Assembly: GCA_035048495.1 (NCBI GenBank)
Contig: CM068546.1
Coordinates: 32,630,674-32,694,673 of the forward strand
DNA length: 64,000 bases
From: Euptelea pleiosperma
Taxonomy: Eukaryota; Streptophyta; Magnoliopsida; Ranunculales; Eupteleaceae
Direction of reading: 5' to 3'
Numbering within the stretch: the stretch's first letter is position 1; each line of letters opens with the position of its first letter. This document shows positions 47,741-58,950 of this stretch, in pieces. Under the pieces are notes generated by a model, which was not told where the DNA came from, ran no database searches, and saw only the letters and a program-made list of their open reading frames with translations. The translations under genes were made by a program, and so were the position numbers.

Positions 47741-48618
47741 ATAGAACTATAGATAATTTTCTTTTCGCTCGTGTATGTGTAAGCAAGATATATTATAAGA
47801 AAGAAAACCGAGGTCACACCTCCCACAACAAACAAACCATACCGAATGGTCAGCCTTTTGCCTTGATCAAACGTTAATCTTCTACGGCAGCACGAAGCCA
47901 TCCACGAGGATGGACGGAGGGAAGTTTGATCAGATCAAAAGCGACTCAAAAAAACCGAGAGTCACCCATGTATAGGTGACAGATTTTTAAACCTCACAAA
48001 CCAGGTACTTCTCTTAGGCATGTATGGTTGCCCTTGCAAATGTTGTCTAGGAAAATGATTCTTACCCATAAAAGTTTTCTAGCTCAACACATTTTAGATT
48101 TATGAATCCGATCCGAACCTAGAAAAACCTTTCTGGGATCACCATATTGAGCCTAAATCTCCATAAGTTTTCTGGATCAAAAAATTTCATGAGGTCACCA
48201 TGTAGAATCTATGAACAACATTAGATCAATCCATCAACTAGACCATAAACATATCTTAACCATGTCTTTTTGTGGATCAAGAATGGCATGCACGAGGCGA
48301 ATCTGCCGTCAATTGCAGGGCAATTAGAAGTGGGATCCACAAATCTGATTTTTTTTTTTGCGTAAACCCCTTTGGAACCCGTTTTGATTCGATTAAATCT
48401 CTAAAGGAATCACAAGAAGAAGAAAAGTTTTCACTTTTCCTCTTCTTCCTCTTCTTCTTGCTTTATGTTTGAAATCAGAGAGTACGACAGAGGAGAGAAG
48501 AAAACCCACCCTCGTGGTTGAAAACTTGAAATGTTGAAGACCTATAAAAAAAAAGGGAAAGGGGGGGGTGGTAGAAAATTTATTAGGGTTTTTTTTGTTA
48601 AGATACAAACATATGTAC

Positions 48619-48795
48619 CTCGAGTTGTGTGAAGAGCGAATGGAGGCCGCGAGATCTGAAGAAGGAGTCAACCGCATCGTTGTGTGCTGCTGCTCCTCCA
48701 ACTCCACCAACGTTCACGGTGTTGGGACTGGGACTGGGTTGGGTCCCTCCTATAGCCTCTTGTCCACCCCTACTGTCCGAAAAACATCCCCCCAT
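48619..48795 (-). CDS. Copine alternative/duplicate first exon, copy B
   Basis: 59 codons starting MGGCFSDSRGGQEAIGGTQP and ending HSLFTQLE, followed by CTCGAG|GTACATATG, the same donor and phase as exon 1A. It could splice to exon 2 at 43550 and give a protein two residues longer. The myristoylation glycine and Cys4 are kept, there is no stop, and the Ser/Pro-rich middle differs from copy A (SPSPNTVNVGGVGGAAAHND). A CT-rich leader and a small CTACAAA repeat lie upstream (48842-48877). Whether it is transcribed is unknown. Confidence 0.7.
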
Positions 48796-49531
48796 CTCTC
48801 TCTCTCTCTCTCTCAAACAGTCAAGCCACACACAGACAGTAGTACTACAAACTACAAACTACAAACTACAAATTACAGGTTCTCTCTCTCTCTCTCTCTC
48901 CCCCCGAAATAAGTTGGTGTTTCACCAAATAAACTTTTGCTTCCATATGGCAGCTTTTAAATTCAGCAATTTAATTTAGAAGTTACTTTTTGCTTCGACT
49001 GATTTGCCAAACAGGCCCTAAGTTAGGATTACAAAAAAAAAGTACCCTAAATTAGAAGATTAGAATTCGGGTCTTGGAATTTATTTTATACTATGGGTAT
49101 CCGGGCCTCTTTGAGTACCCAACTTGTCCCACGGGGCACGACGTAAGTCACCCTGGGATAAATGATGAGAGACGATATGGCCACGTGGAGATCATGTTAG
49201 ACATCCAATCATATATTGAGTCGTGCTCACCATGGGGATCATTATAAAAAAAAAATCAGTTTATTCCAATATCTTTAGCTATATTAAAAGTTGACCCAAA
49301 GTGGGGTCATCTATCTTCGGGCCCACTTTATGATGTTCGGTGAGCACTTAAAGAAGTGGGCCCAACCCCGGGTGTAGGAACTGGATGTAAGAAATGGGTG
49401 TAGCTCTAGACGGACCCCCCATTATCACTCTGCTCTTCTTTTTTTTCCTATCTTGCTTTTGTGTCTCAGCTTTCTGAGAGAGTTATGAGACTATTACTAA
49501 ATATGACTGACCCGGGTAGGAATTGCACGTA

Positions 49532-49851
49532 GAGTAAACATTGGTTTGAGCGAAGCCGATCACAGCCCACAATATAAGCCACGTGGCACACTCTTAGAGG
49601 GTACTGACTGTATGGATGTTTGGCCAGTTTCTCGGTGGACCTGCAAACTAAAAATCAGCCTGATTAGTGATTTACAACCTTTGAATCTTTGCACCCAAAT
49701 AATGCTCAAATTCCTACTGATCAGGCTTATTTTTGGTTTGTTGGTCCACCTAGTGATTGGCCAAACATCTATACAGTCAGCGTCCTCTAAGAGTGTGCCA
49801 TGTGGCTCGTACTGTGAGTTGTGATTGGCGGTGTGAGCGAAGGTTTACTCC
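49532..49851. mobile_element. Family A MITE
   Basis: Starts GAGTAAACATTGG and ends AAGGTTTACTCC, flanked by TTGCACGTA and TTGTAAGTA (7/9). The arms carry AAGCCACGTGGCACAC (left) and GTGCCATGTGGCTCG (right). Confidence 0.7.
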
Positions 49852-49984
49852 TTGTAAGTACAACTCCCCAAAATCAAGCACAGCATGGTATTAGACGTGT
49901 AACCAAATATCCCCTTGGGAAGTTCTAGGTCACAGCTACAAACCTATTCCGAATTTCGGGGTGTTTTTGGTGACAAGTTTGTGA

Positions 49985-50560
49985 AAAATAAAAGTCAGAA
50001 TATTATTTAATTATTTTGCAAAATAACCTCAATAATGGAAAAAAAAAAAAAAAAAAAAAAACACAGCCATTATAAGGATAATCTCATTTTTTTTGGATTT
50101 GGGAGTAACGGGATTGGGGCGTTACCATTACAACAGTTGTTTTTTTCATTATAATGGGCGTTTTTTAAAACTAAATCGCCTATCAAAAAAAAAAAAAATA
50201 CAAATAGAATAGCTAAAAGTTATTAAGCAACATAAAAAACTTATATCATAAAATTGAAATAAAGAAATTTAAAAAATAAGATGAATAAAAAATAAAAAAT
50301 AATTAAGTTGATAATAAAAGAAATAGAACTAAAAATACAAAAACAACTATAAAATTGAAAAACCACAAAGAATCATTGAATCTAATATAACTGAAGTAAA
50401 GGTAATAAAAAAATAAACAATTTAAGGACAAAAGAAATAGAAATATCATTCAATAAAAAAATAAAAATTTAAAGAACACAAAAATAGAAGATCCTTCAAT
50501 ATATAATAAAGAAATATAAATAAATAATAAAATAAATTAAAACATAAAAAAAGGAAAATT
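49985..50560. repeat. A-rich tract with a family B fragment
   Basis: 50060-50180 holds a truncated family B interior (GGGGCGTTACCATTACAACA). The following 400 bases are strongly A-rich with AAAATAAAAAATA-type words. No gene is seen. Confidence 0.45.
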
Positions 50561-50607
50561 CCTCTAATATATCTTCAAAGAAAAATAACCTTGATATTCC
50601 TCTAATA

Positions 50608-50775
50608 TATCGTGTTCTTGGTCGTGGATTTCAAAAATCCAACGGCGGTTGATAGCGCTGAGCTAGCATTCACTTTTTGCCAGCACTCAACCTCCGATGG
50701 GTACTTGGAATCCACGACCCAGAACATGACTCCCTATAGGGGTTTGAAGAAAGAAGGGAGTCCCCTGAACCCACA
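50608..50775. mobile_element. Foldback MITE (family F) copy
   Basis: GTTCTTGGTCGTGGATTTCA at the left pairs with TGGAATCCACGACCCAGAAC at the right. It is related to the cleaner copy at 51323-51530. Confidence 0.55.
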
Positions 50776-50950
50776 TTTATCCTCTCTTGAGTAAATAAAC
50801 TTTAGACTCAAAAGACTAATGTACCCTTAAGATATTATGTAACTAATTCAATACTTCGGTGTCATTTCATAGAAAAGTAGAGGTTATAAGTAGAAACTAA
50901 TCTTCCAACTTCAAACAACCATCGGGGAGGTCACTTCGCTTTATATATAA

Positions 50951-51074
50951 CTAGTAGGTGGCTCATGCCCATGGCACTCCTCGCCAAAGCGTTTGTCAAA
51001 ATTAAGTGTGAGTGGCTGAGATCCACCGTTCATTTGAAAGATAAGATCTCGGCCATTCTTTGTTATATAGAGGA
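50951..51074 (-). mobile_element. Helitron-like fragment (family C)
   Basis: Minus-strand 3' end with GTGCCATGGGCA hairpin and CACCTACTAG; the 5' end is TCTATATAACAAAG near 51074. It matches the units at 2792-4019. Confidence 0.45.
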
Positions 51075-51184
51075 TGTTAGGGGTATTATTAAAACTCTAG
51101 TGTTGGAACAATGTGGTTAGGGATATGTGTCGGATGCAAAAGCAATATTGAGCATTGTTGTTCAACTAAGTCGTTGAGCAAAAA

Positions 51185-51300
51185 TGGACTCCGAAGGATG
51201 GGCTAAACATCCATACAGTTATTGGTCTCTAAGAATGTGCCATGTGGCTCATATTGTGGTATGTTGACGACGAACGCCCATCATCAAAGATTTACTCTCA
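51185..51300. mobile_element. Family A MITE arm
   Basis: GGATGGGCTAAACATCC, GTGCCATGTGGCTCATATTG and a terminal AAAGATTTACTC. Only the right arm survives. Confidence 0.5.
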
Positions 51301-51322
51301 TCGCTAGAGAATAATTAAAAAG

Positions 51323-51530
51323 GGTCAAGGCTTAGGAGCTCCCTTTTTCTAACCCCTCTTGGGAGTCATGTTCTCGGCCGTGGATTCCAAGAATCCAACA
51401 GTGGTTGATAGTGCTGAGCTGACATCACTTTTTGCAGCAATATCAACCACTATTAGATTCATGGAACCCACGGCCGAGAACACGACTCCTAAGAGGGGTC
51501 AGAAAAAAGGGAGGCTCCTAAGCCTGATCC
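51323..51530. mobile_element. Foldback MITE (family F) with 9-bp TSD
   Basis: 208 bp, ends GGTCAAGGCTTAGGAGCTCC and GGCTCCTAAGCCTGATCC, flanked by ATTAAAAAG (51314-51322) and ATTAAAAAA (51531-51539). The two arms pair over about 75 bp, including GTTCTCGGCCGTGGATTCC. Confidence 0.75.
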
Positions 51531-51977
51531 ATTAAAAAAGTCAAAGCTTTATAATTGAAATGCACTTTTTCTATGTAGTGGTAATTCAATCAATTAAAAA
51601 TGTCATCAACAATTATTGACATTGTCCGGTTGATCGTTCCTTGCCACTCTTAAGAAGATCCTGGCTCCACCACCATACGTGGGTCTTGCTATTATTTTGA
51701 CACGTCAAAAAAAAAATGACACAAAATAGCATTCCTTATGGGGTCTATATGGAGATAAGTTAAGGGCTGATTTTTTGTGAGGACGATCTCCTCGCCGTGG
51801 AGAACATGTTCACAAAAAATTTAGCTCATTTCAACGGGTATGCGACATGAACAGATTAGACTTACCTCTTTGGATCCCGCAATGATTTTCCGTTTAATCT
51901 CCAATACAATTTCTCTCTCGGCTATACTTGATTGTATTTGTATGTAGAAAAAAGGGTATTTGCTAAGATACAAACAT

Positions 51978-52000
51978 ATATATATATATATATATATATA
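51978..52000. repeat. TA microsatellite at the donor of first exon C
   Basis: An uninterrupted run of TA starts at the splice donor of exon 1C (CTCCAG|GTATATATA on the minus strand). Copies A and B have ordinary sequence here. Confidence 0.85.
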
Positions 52001-52001
52001 C

Positions 52002-52169
52002 CTGGAGGTTGGTGAAGAGAGAATGGAGACCGTTTGATCTGAAGAAGAAATCAACAGCATCGTTTCCTCCACAACTACCATCAACGTTCATGGTGATGGG
52101 CCCAGCACGGGGTTGGGTCCCTCCCACAGCTTGTTGTCCCCCCTTGGTGTCCGAGAAACATCCACCCAT
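52002..52169 (-). CDS. Copine alternative/duplicate first exon, copy C
   Basis: 56 codons starting MGGCFSDTKGGQQAVGGTQP and ending LHSLFTNLQ, then CCAG|GTATATA. It is in the same phase as copies A and B, so it could splice to exon 2 at 43550. It lacks a few residues of the variable middle (NVDGSCGGNDAVD) and has Q in place of the final E. The frame is open and the acylation signal MGGC is intact. The upstream leader includes a short CTCTCTCTCT run. Being 5.2 kb upstream of copy A, it would make the gene about 18.5 kb long if used. Confidence 0.65.
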
Positions 52170-52285
52170 CTCTATTTCTGTCTCCCTCTTGCAAACCACA
52201 CAGAGGCAAAGCAAAAAACGCCCTCTCTCTCTGAGAGGCGTTTCAATTGTTAGTTTCCATTTTATACCCAAAAAATAAAAAATAG

Positions 52286-52494
52286 GACAAATCTAGTCTG
52301 CAATTGTTTGCAGACTTAAAAGTATGCAAACATTGTATCCACCATTAAATGCTCCTTGAAAAACGTGTTTTTAATTTATAATTTTTTTATTTGAAAACAT
52401 GGAAATAACACATTTTCAAGGGACATCCAACAGTACGGATAATGTTCGCATACTTTTAAGTCGGCAAACAATTGCAGACTAGATTTGTCCAATA
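52286..52494. mobile_element. Foldback MITE upstream of first exon C
   Basis: GGACAAATCTAGTCTGCAAT at the left pairs with ATTGCAGACTAGATTTGTCC at the right over about 40 bp, continuing with ACTTAAAAGTATGC / GCATACTTTTAAGT. It starts about 115 bp upstream of the exon 1C ATG, so it occupies that copy's promoter position. Confidence 0.7.
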
Positions 52495-52604
52495 AGAGAT
52501 GGAAATTCAGTCCCACGTCTCTCCTTGCTTGCCACCTGCTCCATGTTGACGTAACAAAGGTATACCTTACGCTTTTTTGACATTTAAAAGCATGAATTTT
52601 GTTA

Positions 52605-52890
52605 GGGTCGTGATGTAACAAGGTATACCGAGATCTTTTCAAATGCGGAAGTGCATTTTTGTTAGGAAAAAGATGTAACAAGGTATGCCTGAAACTTTTT
52701 CAAATGTATGGAAGCACCATTTTTGTTACTCACCTCTGTCATCTGGGCCCACCGACTGTATGGATGTTTATCACATCCATTGGTGGATATACACACCAAA
52801 AATCACCTTGATTGGTGGCATCGGTGACTACCAAAATGCTGCTTCTGCATTTGAAAAGATCTTACATATACCTTGGTTACATCACGACCC
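52605..52890. mobile_element. Foldback MITE (family D)
   Basis: GGGTCGTGATGTAACAAGGT at the left; CCTTGGTTACATCACGACCC at the right; flanks ATTTTGTTA and TTTTAGTTA (7/9). The left end is itself partly duplicated (GATGTAACAAGGTAT at 52612 and 52672). A second family D copy (CCACCGCTGCCATCTGGACC) continues to about 53165. Confidence 0.65.
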
Positions 52891-53164
52891 TTTTAGTTAC
52901 CCACCGCTGCCATCTGGACCCACTAACCACATGGATGTTTTGCCCACCCGCTAATAGATATTTATACCAAAAATCAGCTTGTTTGATGATTTTTAACCGT
53001 TGGTTTTAGTAATAAAAAAAAATAGTTGAATCCAACGGCTATAATCACACCTTAAAAATATTAAAATCTAATGGATATAGATTACCGATCAAGATGACTT
53101 TTGGTTTGTATATCGACAAAGGGGTGGACTAAACATCCATGCAGTCAGTGGCCCATATGGCCCA

Positions 53165-53611
53165 GTGGATGCTTGGCCAATCCCTAGGTGGACATAGGGA
53201 CCAAAAATCAGTCTGATTAGTGATTTCAAACCTTTGGATCATTGTAACCCAAACAACTGTCAATAATGCTCAAATTCCCACGGTTAAAATCAACCCATGA
53301 AAATGACTCTAATCCAACACTTAGAAATCACTAATCAGGTTGATTTTTTGTTTGTAATGCCACCTAAGATTGGCCAAACATCCATATAGGGCAGTATCCT
53401 CTAAAAAGAATAGAATTCCTGAAGCGGCAAAAATTTAGAAGCACTGATCATGCGCCCAATCATATTGCGCCAAGTACACCTAATTATCACAATTGGGTGC
53501 ATGATCCGGGCTTCTAAATCTCCGCCGCTTCAAAAATTCTCTCTAGAAAAGAGCCACGTCACTCATACTGTGGACAGTCAGTGACTGTCGCCGGTCAGCC
53601 AAGTTTTACTC
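53165..53611. mobile_element. Family A MITE with a nested small foldback
   Basis: Left arm GGATGCTTGGCCAATCCC, right arm AGAGCCACGTCACTCATAC ending AAGTTTTACTC. At about 53409-53543 it is broken by a small element of about 135 bp whose ends pair (TGAAGCGGCAAAAATTTAGA / TCTAAATCTCCGCCGCTTCA), with CTCTAAAAAG / CTCTAGAAAAG beside it. Confidence 0.65.
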
Positions 53612-53889
53612 TACACGATCCAAACTCCCGGTGGTGGTGGTGGTTGGTGGTTTGAACTTTGCCATCACGGTGGTTGGGTTGCTTACCTGAAAGAAAAAGA
53701 AAAAAGAGAGACGTTGGCCGGGTTGGTGGTGAAATTTGAATCCGGAATTGGAGGACGAATTTATAGATGGTTAGATTATTAGGAAATTAAAGTCTTTGAA
53801 GACTTGAGCTTCTACAAGTAAGTTGCTGAGTTAGTTCTTGAGCAACTACTACATGCTAAATAAGACTGACCCTGGGTCAATCCGGGTCA

Positions 53890-54240
53890 CCACCAATTTG
53901 GTAGCTCAGTTTGTCCGAGCTAGTATTCCAGGGTTCCAAGGTCAGGAGTTGGAGTCCGAACATAAGTTGAAACCACTTGTGCAAGTAATGCCTGACATTG
54001 GGCCACTGACCGTATAGATGTTTGGCCAATCCCTAGGTGGACCTACAAATCCAAAATCAACCTGATCAGTGATTTCTAAGCGTTAGTTGAAGTCATTTTC
54101 GTCGATTGACTTTAACCGTAGGAATTTGAGCATTATTTACCATTATTTCCGTACAAAGATCCAAAGGTTTGAAATCACTAATCAAGCTGATTTTTGGTGT
54201 CCGTACATGCAAGTACTACCTCCTCAAAATCAAGCCTGAC
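53890..54240. repeat. tRNA-like SINE head followed by a family A MITE
   Basis: 53903-53975 has GGTAGCTCAGTTTGTCC (A-box-like) and GGAGTTGGAGTCC (B-box-like), suggesting a SINE head. 53998-54205 is a family A foldback (GATGTTTGGCCAATCCC ... GAAATCACTAATCAAGCTG). Confidence 0.4.
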
Positions 54241-54249
54241 CCAAGTCCC

Positions 54250-55250
54250 AGCTAGACTCATAGTGTTAGCCATGTAACCAAACACGGCCCCCTTTTAGGA
54301 AGTTCTTAGTTATAACTACAAACCCGTTCTGAATTTATGAACCAAACGTGGCCCCCCTTTTAGGAAGTTCTTAGTTATAACCATGAACCCGTTCTGAATT
54401 TATGAAAGACGCTAAAGTGCTTAATTTTTGTAAATTTAGATGGTTTGGTAAAGCCTTTTATGTCTTAAAATTAAGATAAATGTATATTTGGATATTTTAA
54501 AATATTTATTAGGACATTTTTATAAACTTTTCGCACGTGACATAGCAGCAACGTTCAGCCCACGGCCCACGCTGCCTCTTTTCATACTGCCTGTTCTTGC
54601 CATGATGATCACGATCATGAAAAATCAGTTCATTTCGACATTGCCAATCATATAAAAAAATTGACCCAAAATAATGGTTTAATTGGATGATCTAGATTTT
54701 CCAAATTAAAGTCTATTTTTCATGAGGTTAAGAATGTTGAATTTTCCTGATTTTTTTGTGAGGAGGGTAATCATAGCATGAAAAACTCATTGTGTGGTTG
54801 GATTGTCCAACGTGATCTCCATGTGGGCCCCGCCCTTGGGTGTAAGAAATGGGCGTAGCTCTAGACGGACTCATTATTTAATTATACAAATAGCATATAC
54901 TTCACCACAAGAAGATGTTGAGACCAACTTCGTTAATGTCTTTTAGCGAGAAAAAGAGCATCCAAAAGATTAAAAGATTTCTCATGACAGCTTTTCTTAA
55001 CATGGAGATCATGCTTTTAGTAATTTTATTTTATTGAATTATCGCTTTTCCCGAAGGTACATTTGGCACTTACGTCTCGACCAAAACATGTGCCTCCACC
55101 TCGACTTCACCCACTCCTCCGAGACATACACCCAAAAGAAGACTTTTTTGTAATTTAATTTTTAATGAATTTTAACTTTTTTTTCATTGAGGTGCATTGA
55201 AGCGTATGCTTCAATTACCATAAAATGTGCGCTTCAAGATATAGTTGGAT
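54250..55250. other. Intergenic, no gene seen
   Basis: Includes a direct duplication of about 60 bp (TTTTAGGAAGTTCTTAGTTA at 54292 and 54358) and a diverged foldback around 54590-54870. No coding region is recognised. Confidence 0.4.
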
Positions 55251-55252
55251 GA

Positions 55253-55371
55253 GGGTGCAATCATATTAGTACTAATGCATCAGATCCCATCAGTACTTCA
55301 CAGTTAAGCGTGTTTGGGCGAGAAAAGTACTAAGATGGGTGACCTCCTAGGAAGTCCTCCTATTGCATCCT
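55253..55371 (+). pseudogene. 5S rRNA-derived sequence (dispersed pseudogene)
   Basis: 119 bp collinear with plant 5S rRNA: GGGTGCAATCAT start, GATCCCATCAG, CAGTTAAGCGTG, TTGGGCGAG, GATGGGTGACCTCCTAGGAA and TATTGCATCC end. The internal promoter boxes are recognisable but altered (AAGCGTGTTTGGGCGAGAA). Most differences from the usual sequence are C to T or G to A. A single isolated copy with a transition-biased load points to a pseudogene, not part of an active array. Confidence 0.85.
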
Positions 55372-55475
55372 GATTACAAGGAAAAAAAAGAAGAAGATAT
55401 AGGTAGGCACATGTTTAATGGGATACACATCTTTGAAATCCCACCAAACGCTTATAAAACATTCTCAGTATGTGT

Positions 55476-55742
55476 CTATGTTTTAAAACTCACTTAGTCG
55501 ACTCGGCATACAAACTCAGTTTTACAGCCTTTGCTAGGTTGACTCGAAACTCAAATTTTTTTTTTAAAAATTTCGAAAGTATTTTTTCTACATTTTATGA
55601 TTTTTCAAAGTTTTTTTTAATAATTATCATTTTTTATATATTTAAATATTTATTAATTAATTTAATGACTCCCTGAGTCATCGAGGTAACTCGACCCAAT
55701 TGACTTCCGAGTTGAGTCCGAGTTCCGAGCTTTAAAACATTG
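55476..55742. mobile_element. Small hAT-like MITE with 8-bp TSD
   Basis: 267 bp, ends CTATGTTTTAAAACTC and GAGCTTTAAAACATTG, flanked by GTATGTGT (55468-55475) and GTATGTAT (55743-55750). The interior is rich in CGAGTT/GACTCG words. Confidence 0.7.
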
Positions 55743-56212
55743 GTATGTATCATAGTTAGCAATTTGGAGTTTGACAAAAATACGGTACGGGAAAAGTTGG
55801 ACCCATTGATAAGTATGCATCAACGAACTCGAACTCGAGCAATTAATAAATGGACAATTATTTCTTATTATCGCCATTTAATTATTGGTCATCGAAAACG
55901 ACACCATTGATTAGTTGATCGATTAGATAGGATTATTAAGTAGCTAAAAAATTTAGATTAAGAGGACTGTGTGCTGCTGAAAGGTATAAGAAGAGGAATT
56001 CAAACCCTAGAAGCCCGGGTAGAAAAAAAAATATTAATATAATTACATAAATACCATGCATAACCTCATAAAATTACAAGAAATACCTTCATATATACTT
56101 GTCAAACAAGGAAGGCGTAATATACCTTTCTACCTATGCAAGTTAGTCAAGAATTCCTTGTCACGACAATCTTAGGACTTGGGTCTACCCTTATCTTCCA
56201 TGTCCTTACAAA

Positions 56213-56532
56213 CAAGGTTTAAAATATGGCCCTTATAACGAAAATAACGGCCGTATAACGGATTCGGACCTACCCCGTTACGTTATGTACCATTTAAACC
56301 CCAAAAAAATAACGGCCGTTACTTTTTGAAAAATTTTGTTTTCGTTTTTTCCATTATTTTCTATTTTTGAAATTTTGAATTTCAAATTTCAAAATTTGAA
56401 TTTCAGCGCCCTTTTTTTCCGTTATTTTCCATTTTTTTCGTTTTTGTCCCTGAGCGTTTTTTTCATTATAACAGAAAAAATGGTAACATCTCCAGACCGT
56501 TACACCGTTATAAAGGTCCCTTTTAAACCTTG
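56213..56532. mobile_element. hAT-like MITE (family B) with 8-bp TSD
   Basis: 320 bp, CAAGGTTTAAAA...TTTTAAACCTTG, flanked by CTTACAAA (56205-56212) and CTTATAAA (56533-56540). The interior has ATAACGGCCGTATAACGG and CCGTTATAAAGG self-complementary words and a TTTCAAATTTCAAAATTTG block. No coding capacity. Confidence 0.82.
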
Positions 56533-56577
56533 CTTATAAATACAAAAACAGTTACTCACTAGTCCCGCCCACTAGGA

Positions 56578-56790
56578 CAGCTGTTATAACGACAGTTATT
56601 TTATGAAAAAAATATTATAAAAAAGGCCTTTATTTTCTTTATTTTCAATTATAAATTTTACAGAAATTTTGACTTTCTAGATCCTTTATTTTCGGTTATT
56701 TCCATTTTTTGCCATGTGCGTTACAATCCGTTGTAACGGAAAAAGGTAACGCCCCCAATACATTGTACCATTATATATCGTTTCCTTAAG
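56578..56790. mobile_element. Family B fragment
   Basis: CAGCTGTTATAACGAC ... GTTGTAACGG...GGTAACGCCCC, without intact ends. Confidence 0.5.
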
Positions 56791-56884
56791 GATCAAGTAT
56801 ATGGAAATTAACAAATTTCAATTGCATGGGTTGGCGGCATTCATTGTAGTTATATAAACTAGGGGAATGCCACGTTGCACGTGC

Positions 56885-57137
56885 GCCTTTCACATGGCAC
56901 ACTCGTAGAGATCACTGACCGTATCGATGTTTGGCCCATCCCTAGATGGACCTATATGAAAACAATCATCCTGGTTAGTGGTTTTTAAGGATTTGATTGG
57001 AGTTGTTTTCATGGGTTGATTTTTAACCATAGATTTCAAGCATTATTTGGGGTACTTAGATCCAAAGGTTTGAAATCACTAATCAGACTGATATTTGGTA
57101 TATAGGTCCACCTAGGGATGGGACAAACATCCATAAG
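56885..57137. mobile_element. Family A-related MITE
   Basis: GATGTTTGGCCCATCCCTAG left arm; CACCTAGGGATGGGACAAAC right arm. The right end merges with the tandem repeat that follows. Confidence 0.6.
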
Positions 57138-57487
57138 GTCAGTGGTCTCTAAGACTGTGCCACGTGCCTTATACTATTGTCCCTCATCATCATGACGTGG
57201 GCTTACCGGACAACCTGATCTGTGAAGGGGCATTTAACGTGGATCAGTGGTCTCTAAGAGTGTGCCACGTGGCTTATACTATTGTCCCTCATCATCATGA
57301 CGTGGGCTTAACACGGGCATCATGACGTGGGCTTAACGCGGGCTTACCGGACAACCTGAGCTGTGAAGGGGCATTTAACGAGGGTCAATGGTCTCTAAGA
57401 GTGTGCCAGGAGGCTTATACTATTGTCCCTCGTGATCATGACGTGGGCTTACCAAACAACCTGAACTGTGAAGGGGCATTTAACGAG
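57138..57487. repeat. Three-copy minisatellite built from a MITE end
   Basis: A unit of about 104 bp (GGTCTCTAAGAGTGTGCCAC ... TATACTATTGTCCCTCATCA ... GTGAAGGGGCATTTAACG) occurs three times in direct order from about 57140, 57244 and 57388. The middle copy has an extra internal duplication of CATGACGTGGGCTTAAC. The unit starts in the right arm of the adjoining family A element. Confidence 0.85.
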
Positions 57488-57575
57488 AGAAGGTTTTGCC
57501 ATTGAAATTAGAGAGACCTTTAATTGTGACAACCGTGGGTGGCACTACCGTTTTTTGCTTCATAATAATATAGAT

Positions 57576-57988
57576 CATGGTTTTAAAAACGGCCGTTTAA
57601 ACGGTTTTAATGGCCATTTAAACAGCAACTCCCCAAGCCCGTTTCCGTTAAAACCGTTTAAACACGTTTTAACGGTTTTAAAAAAAATGGCCGTTTTTTT
57701 TTTGTTTTAATGGCCGTTAAAATCGTTTAAACAGTTGTTTAATTCTGAAAATTTTTGTGAAAAAAATGGCCGTTAAATCCGTTTAATTCCGTTAAAATCC
57801 GTTTAATTTTCGTTAAATTCTATTTTTTTTAATTTTCAAATTTCAAAATTTGAAATTCAGCGCCATTTTTTCCGTTAAAATCCGTTTAATTCCATTTTTT
57901 TCTATTTTTGCCCCCGGCCATTTCAATCTGTTTAAACGGTAATGCCCCCTGTCTGTTTAACCGTTAAAACGGCCTCCTTTAAACCTTG
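57576..57988. mobile_element. hAT-like MITE (family B, CATGG subtype) with 8-bp TSD
   Basis: 413 bp, CATGGTTTTAAAAACGG...CCTTTAAACCTTG, flanked by ATATAGAT and GTATAGAT (57568-57575, 57989-57996). Confidence 0.8.
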
Positions 57989-58169
57989 GTATAGATATAG
58001 ATTTCCATATGTACTGGAATTTCCAAAATTTCCATTGCATTCGTCAAAAGAGAATTTTTCATTATGATGGTACAAGTCTTTGAAGAAAGCTGCATTGTGA
58101 CCCGGAAGGTGTGTAGAATTAATCCTACTGGGGAATGCCATGTACGATGCATATGCACCTTACACATGT

Positions 58170-58480
58170 CAACACCTTATACATGGCACATTCTTAGGGA
58201 TCACTGACCGTATCGATGTTTGGCCCATCCTTAGGTGGACCTACATGCAAAAAAATCAGCCTGACTAACGATTTTTAGGGATTTGATTGGAGTCATTTTC
58301 ATCGGTTGATTTTTAACCGCAGATTTCGAGTATTATTTGGGGTAATTAGATCCAAAGGTTTGAAATAACTGATTAGGCTGATATTTGGTATATAGGTCCC
58401 CCTAGGGATGAGACAACACATCCACACGGTTAGTTGTCTCTAAGAGTGCACCACATGGCATATAATATGGTACCTCATCA
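58170..58480. mobile_element. Family A-related MITE
   Basis: GATGTTTGGCCCATCCTTAG left arm and CCCCTAGGGATGAGACAACA right arm, with GGCACATTCTTAGGGATCAC and GTCTCTAAGAGTGCACCAC outer parts. Confidence 0.6.
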
Positions 58481-58950
58481 TCATTGATGAGCCGTAGGCA
58501 TGCTCCAAGGGGCCTACCCAACCGAAGTTTTGGCTTTAAAATGCCTTTAAAGTGAGAGGCAGTTAATTGAAGCCTTGTGGACGTCAACACCAGTTGTCGC
58601 TTTATAATAGTATAGATATAGGCTTTGGTTGGTAGCATTACAAATGTTTGCAGGCAAATGTTTGTAGTATTTACGTGTGCTTGATGGCGCAACATCCAAC
58701 AAATATTTGCATTAACCCAATCATTTTTTGCCAGAAAGTAGCTGCAAACAATAGACAAATAACTCTCACCCCCCTTGATCTCCCCCAACAGCTATCCAGC
58801 CTCCCCAACCACACGAATATTTTCCCCACAAATGTTTATCATTGCAAACATTTGATTAATTGTCAAATATTTCCTTACAAACATTTTCCTGCAAACTACA
58901 AACAAGATAAAAAAGTGAATTCAAGACAAGAGATTTGCCGTTGTTTTTTG

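Noticed and set aside
57138..57487. CRISPR-like array
   Set aside because: The units are contiguous 104-bp direct repeats without spacers, in a plant nuclear context.
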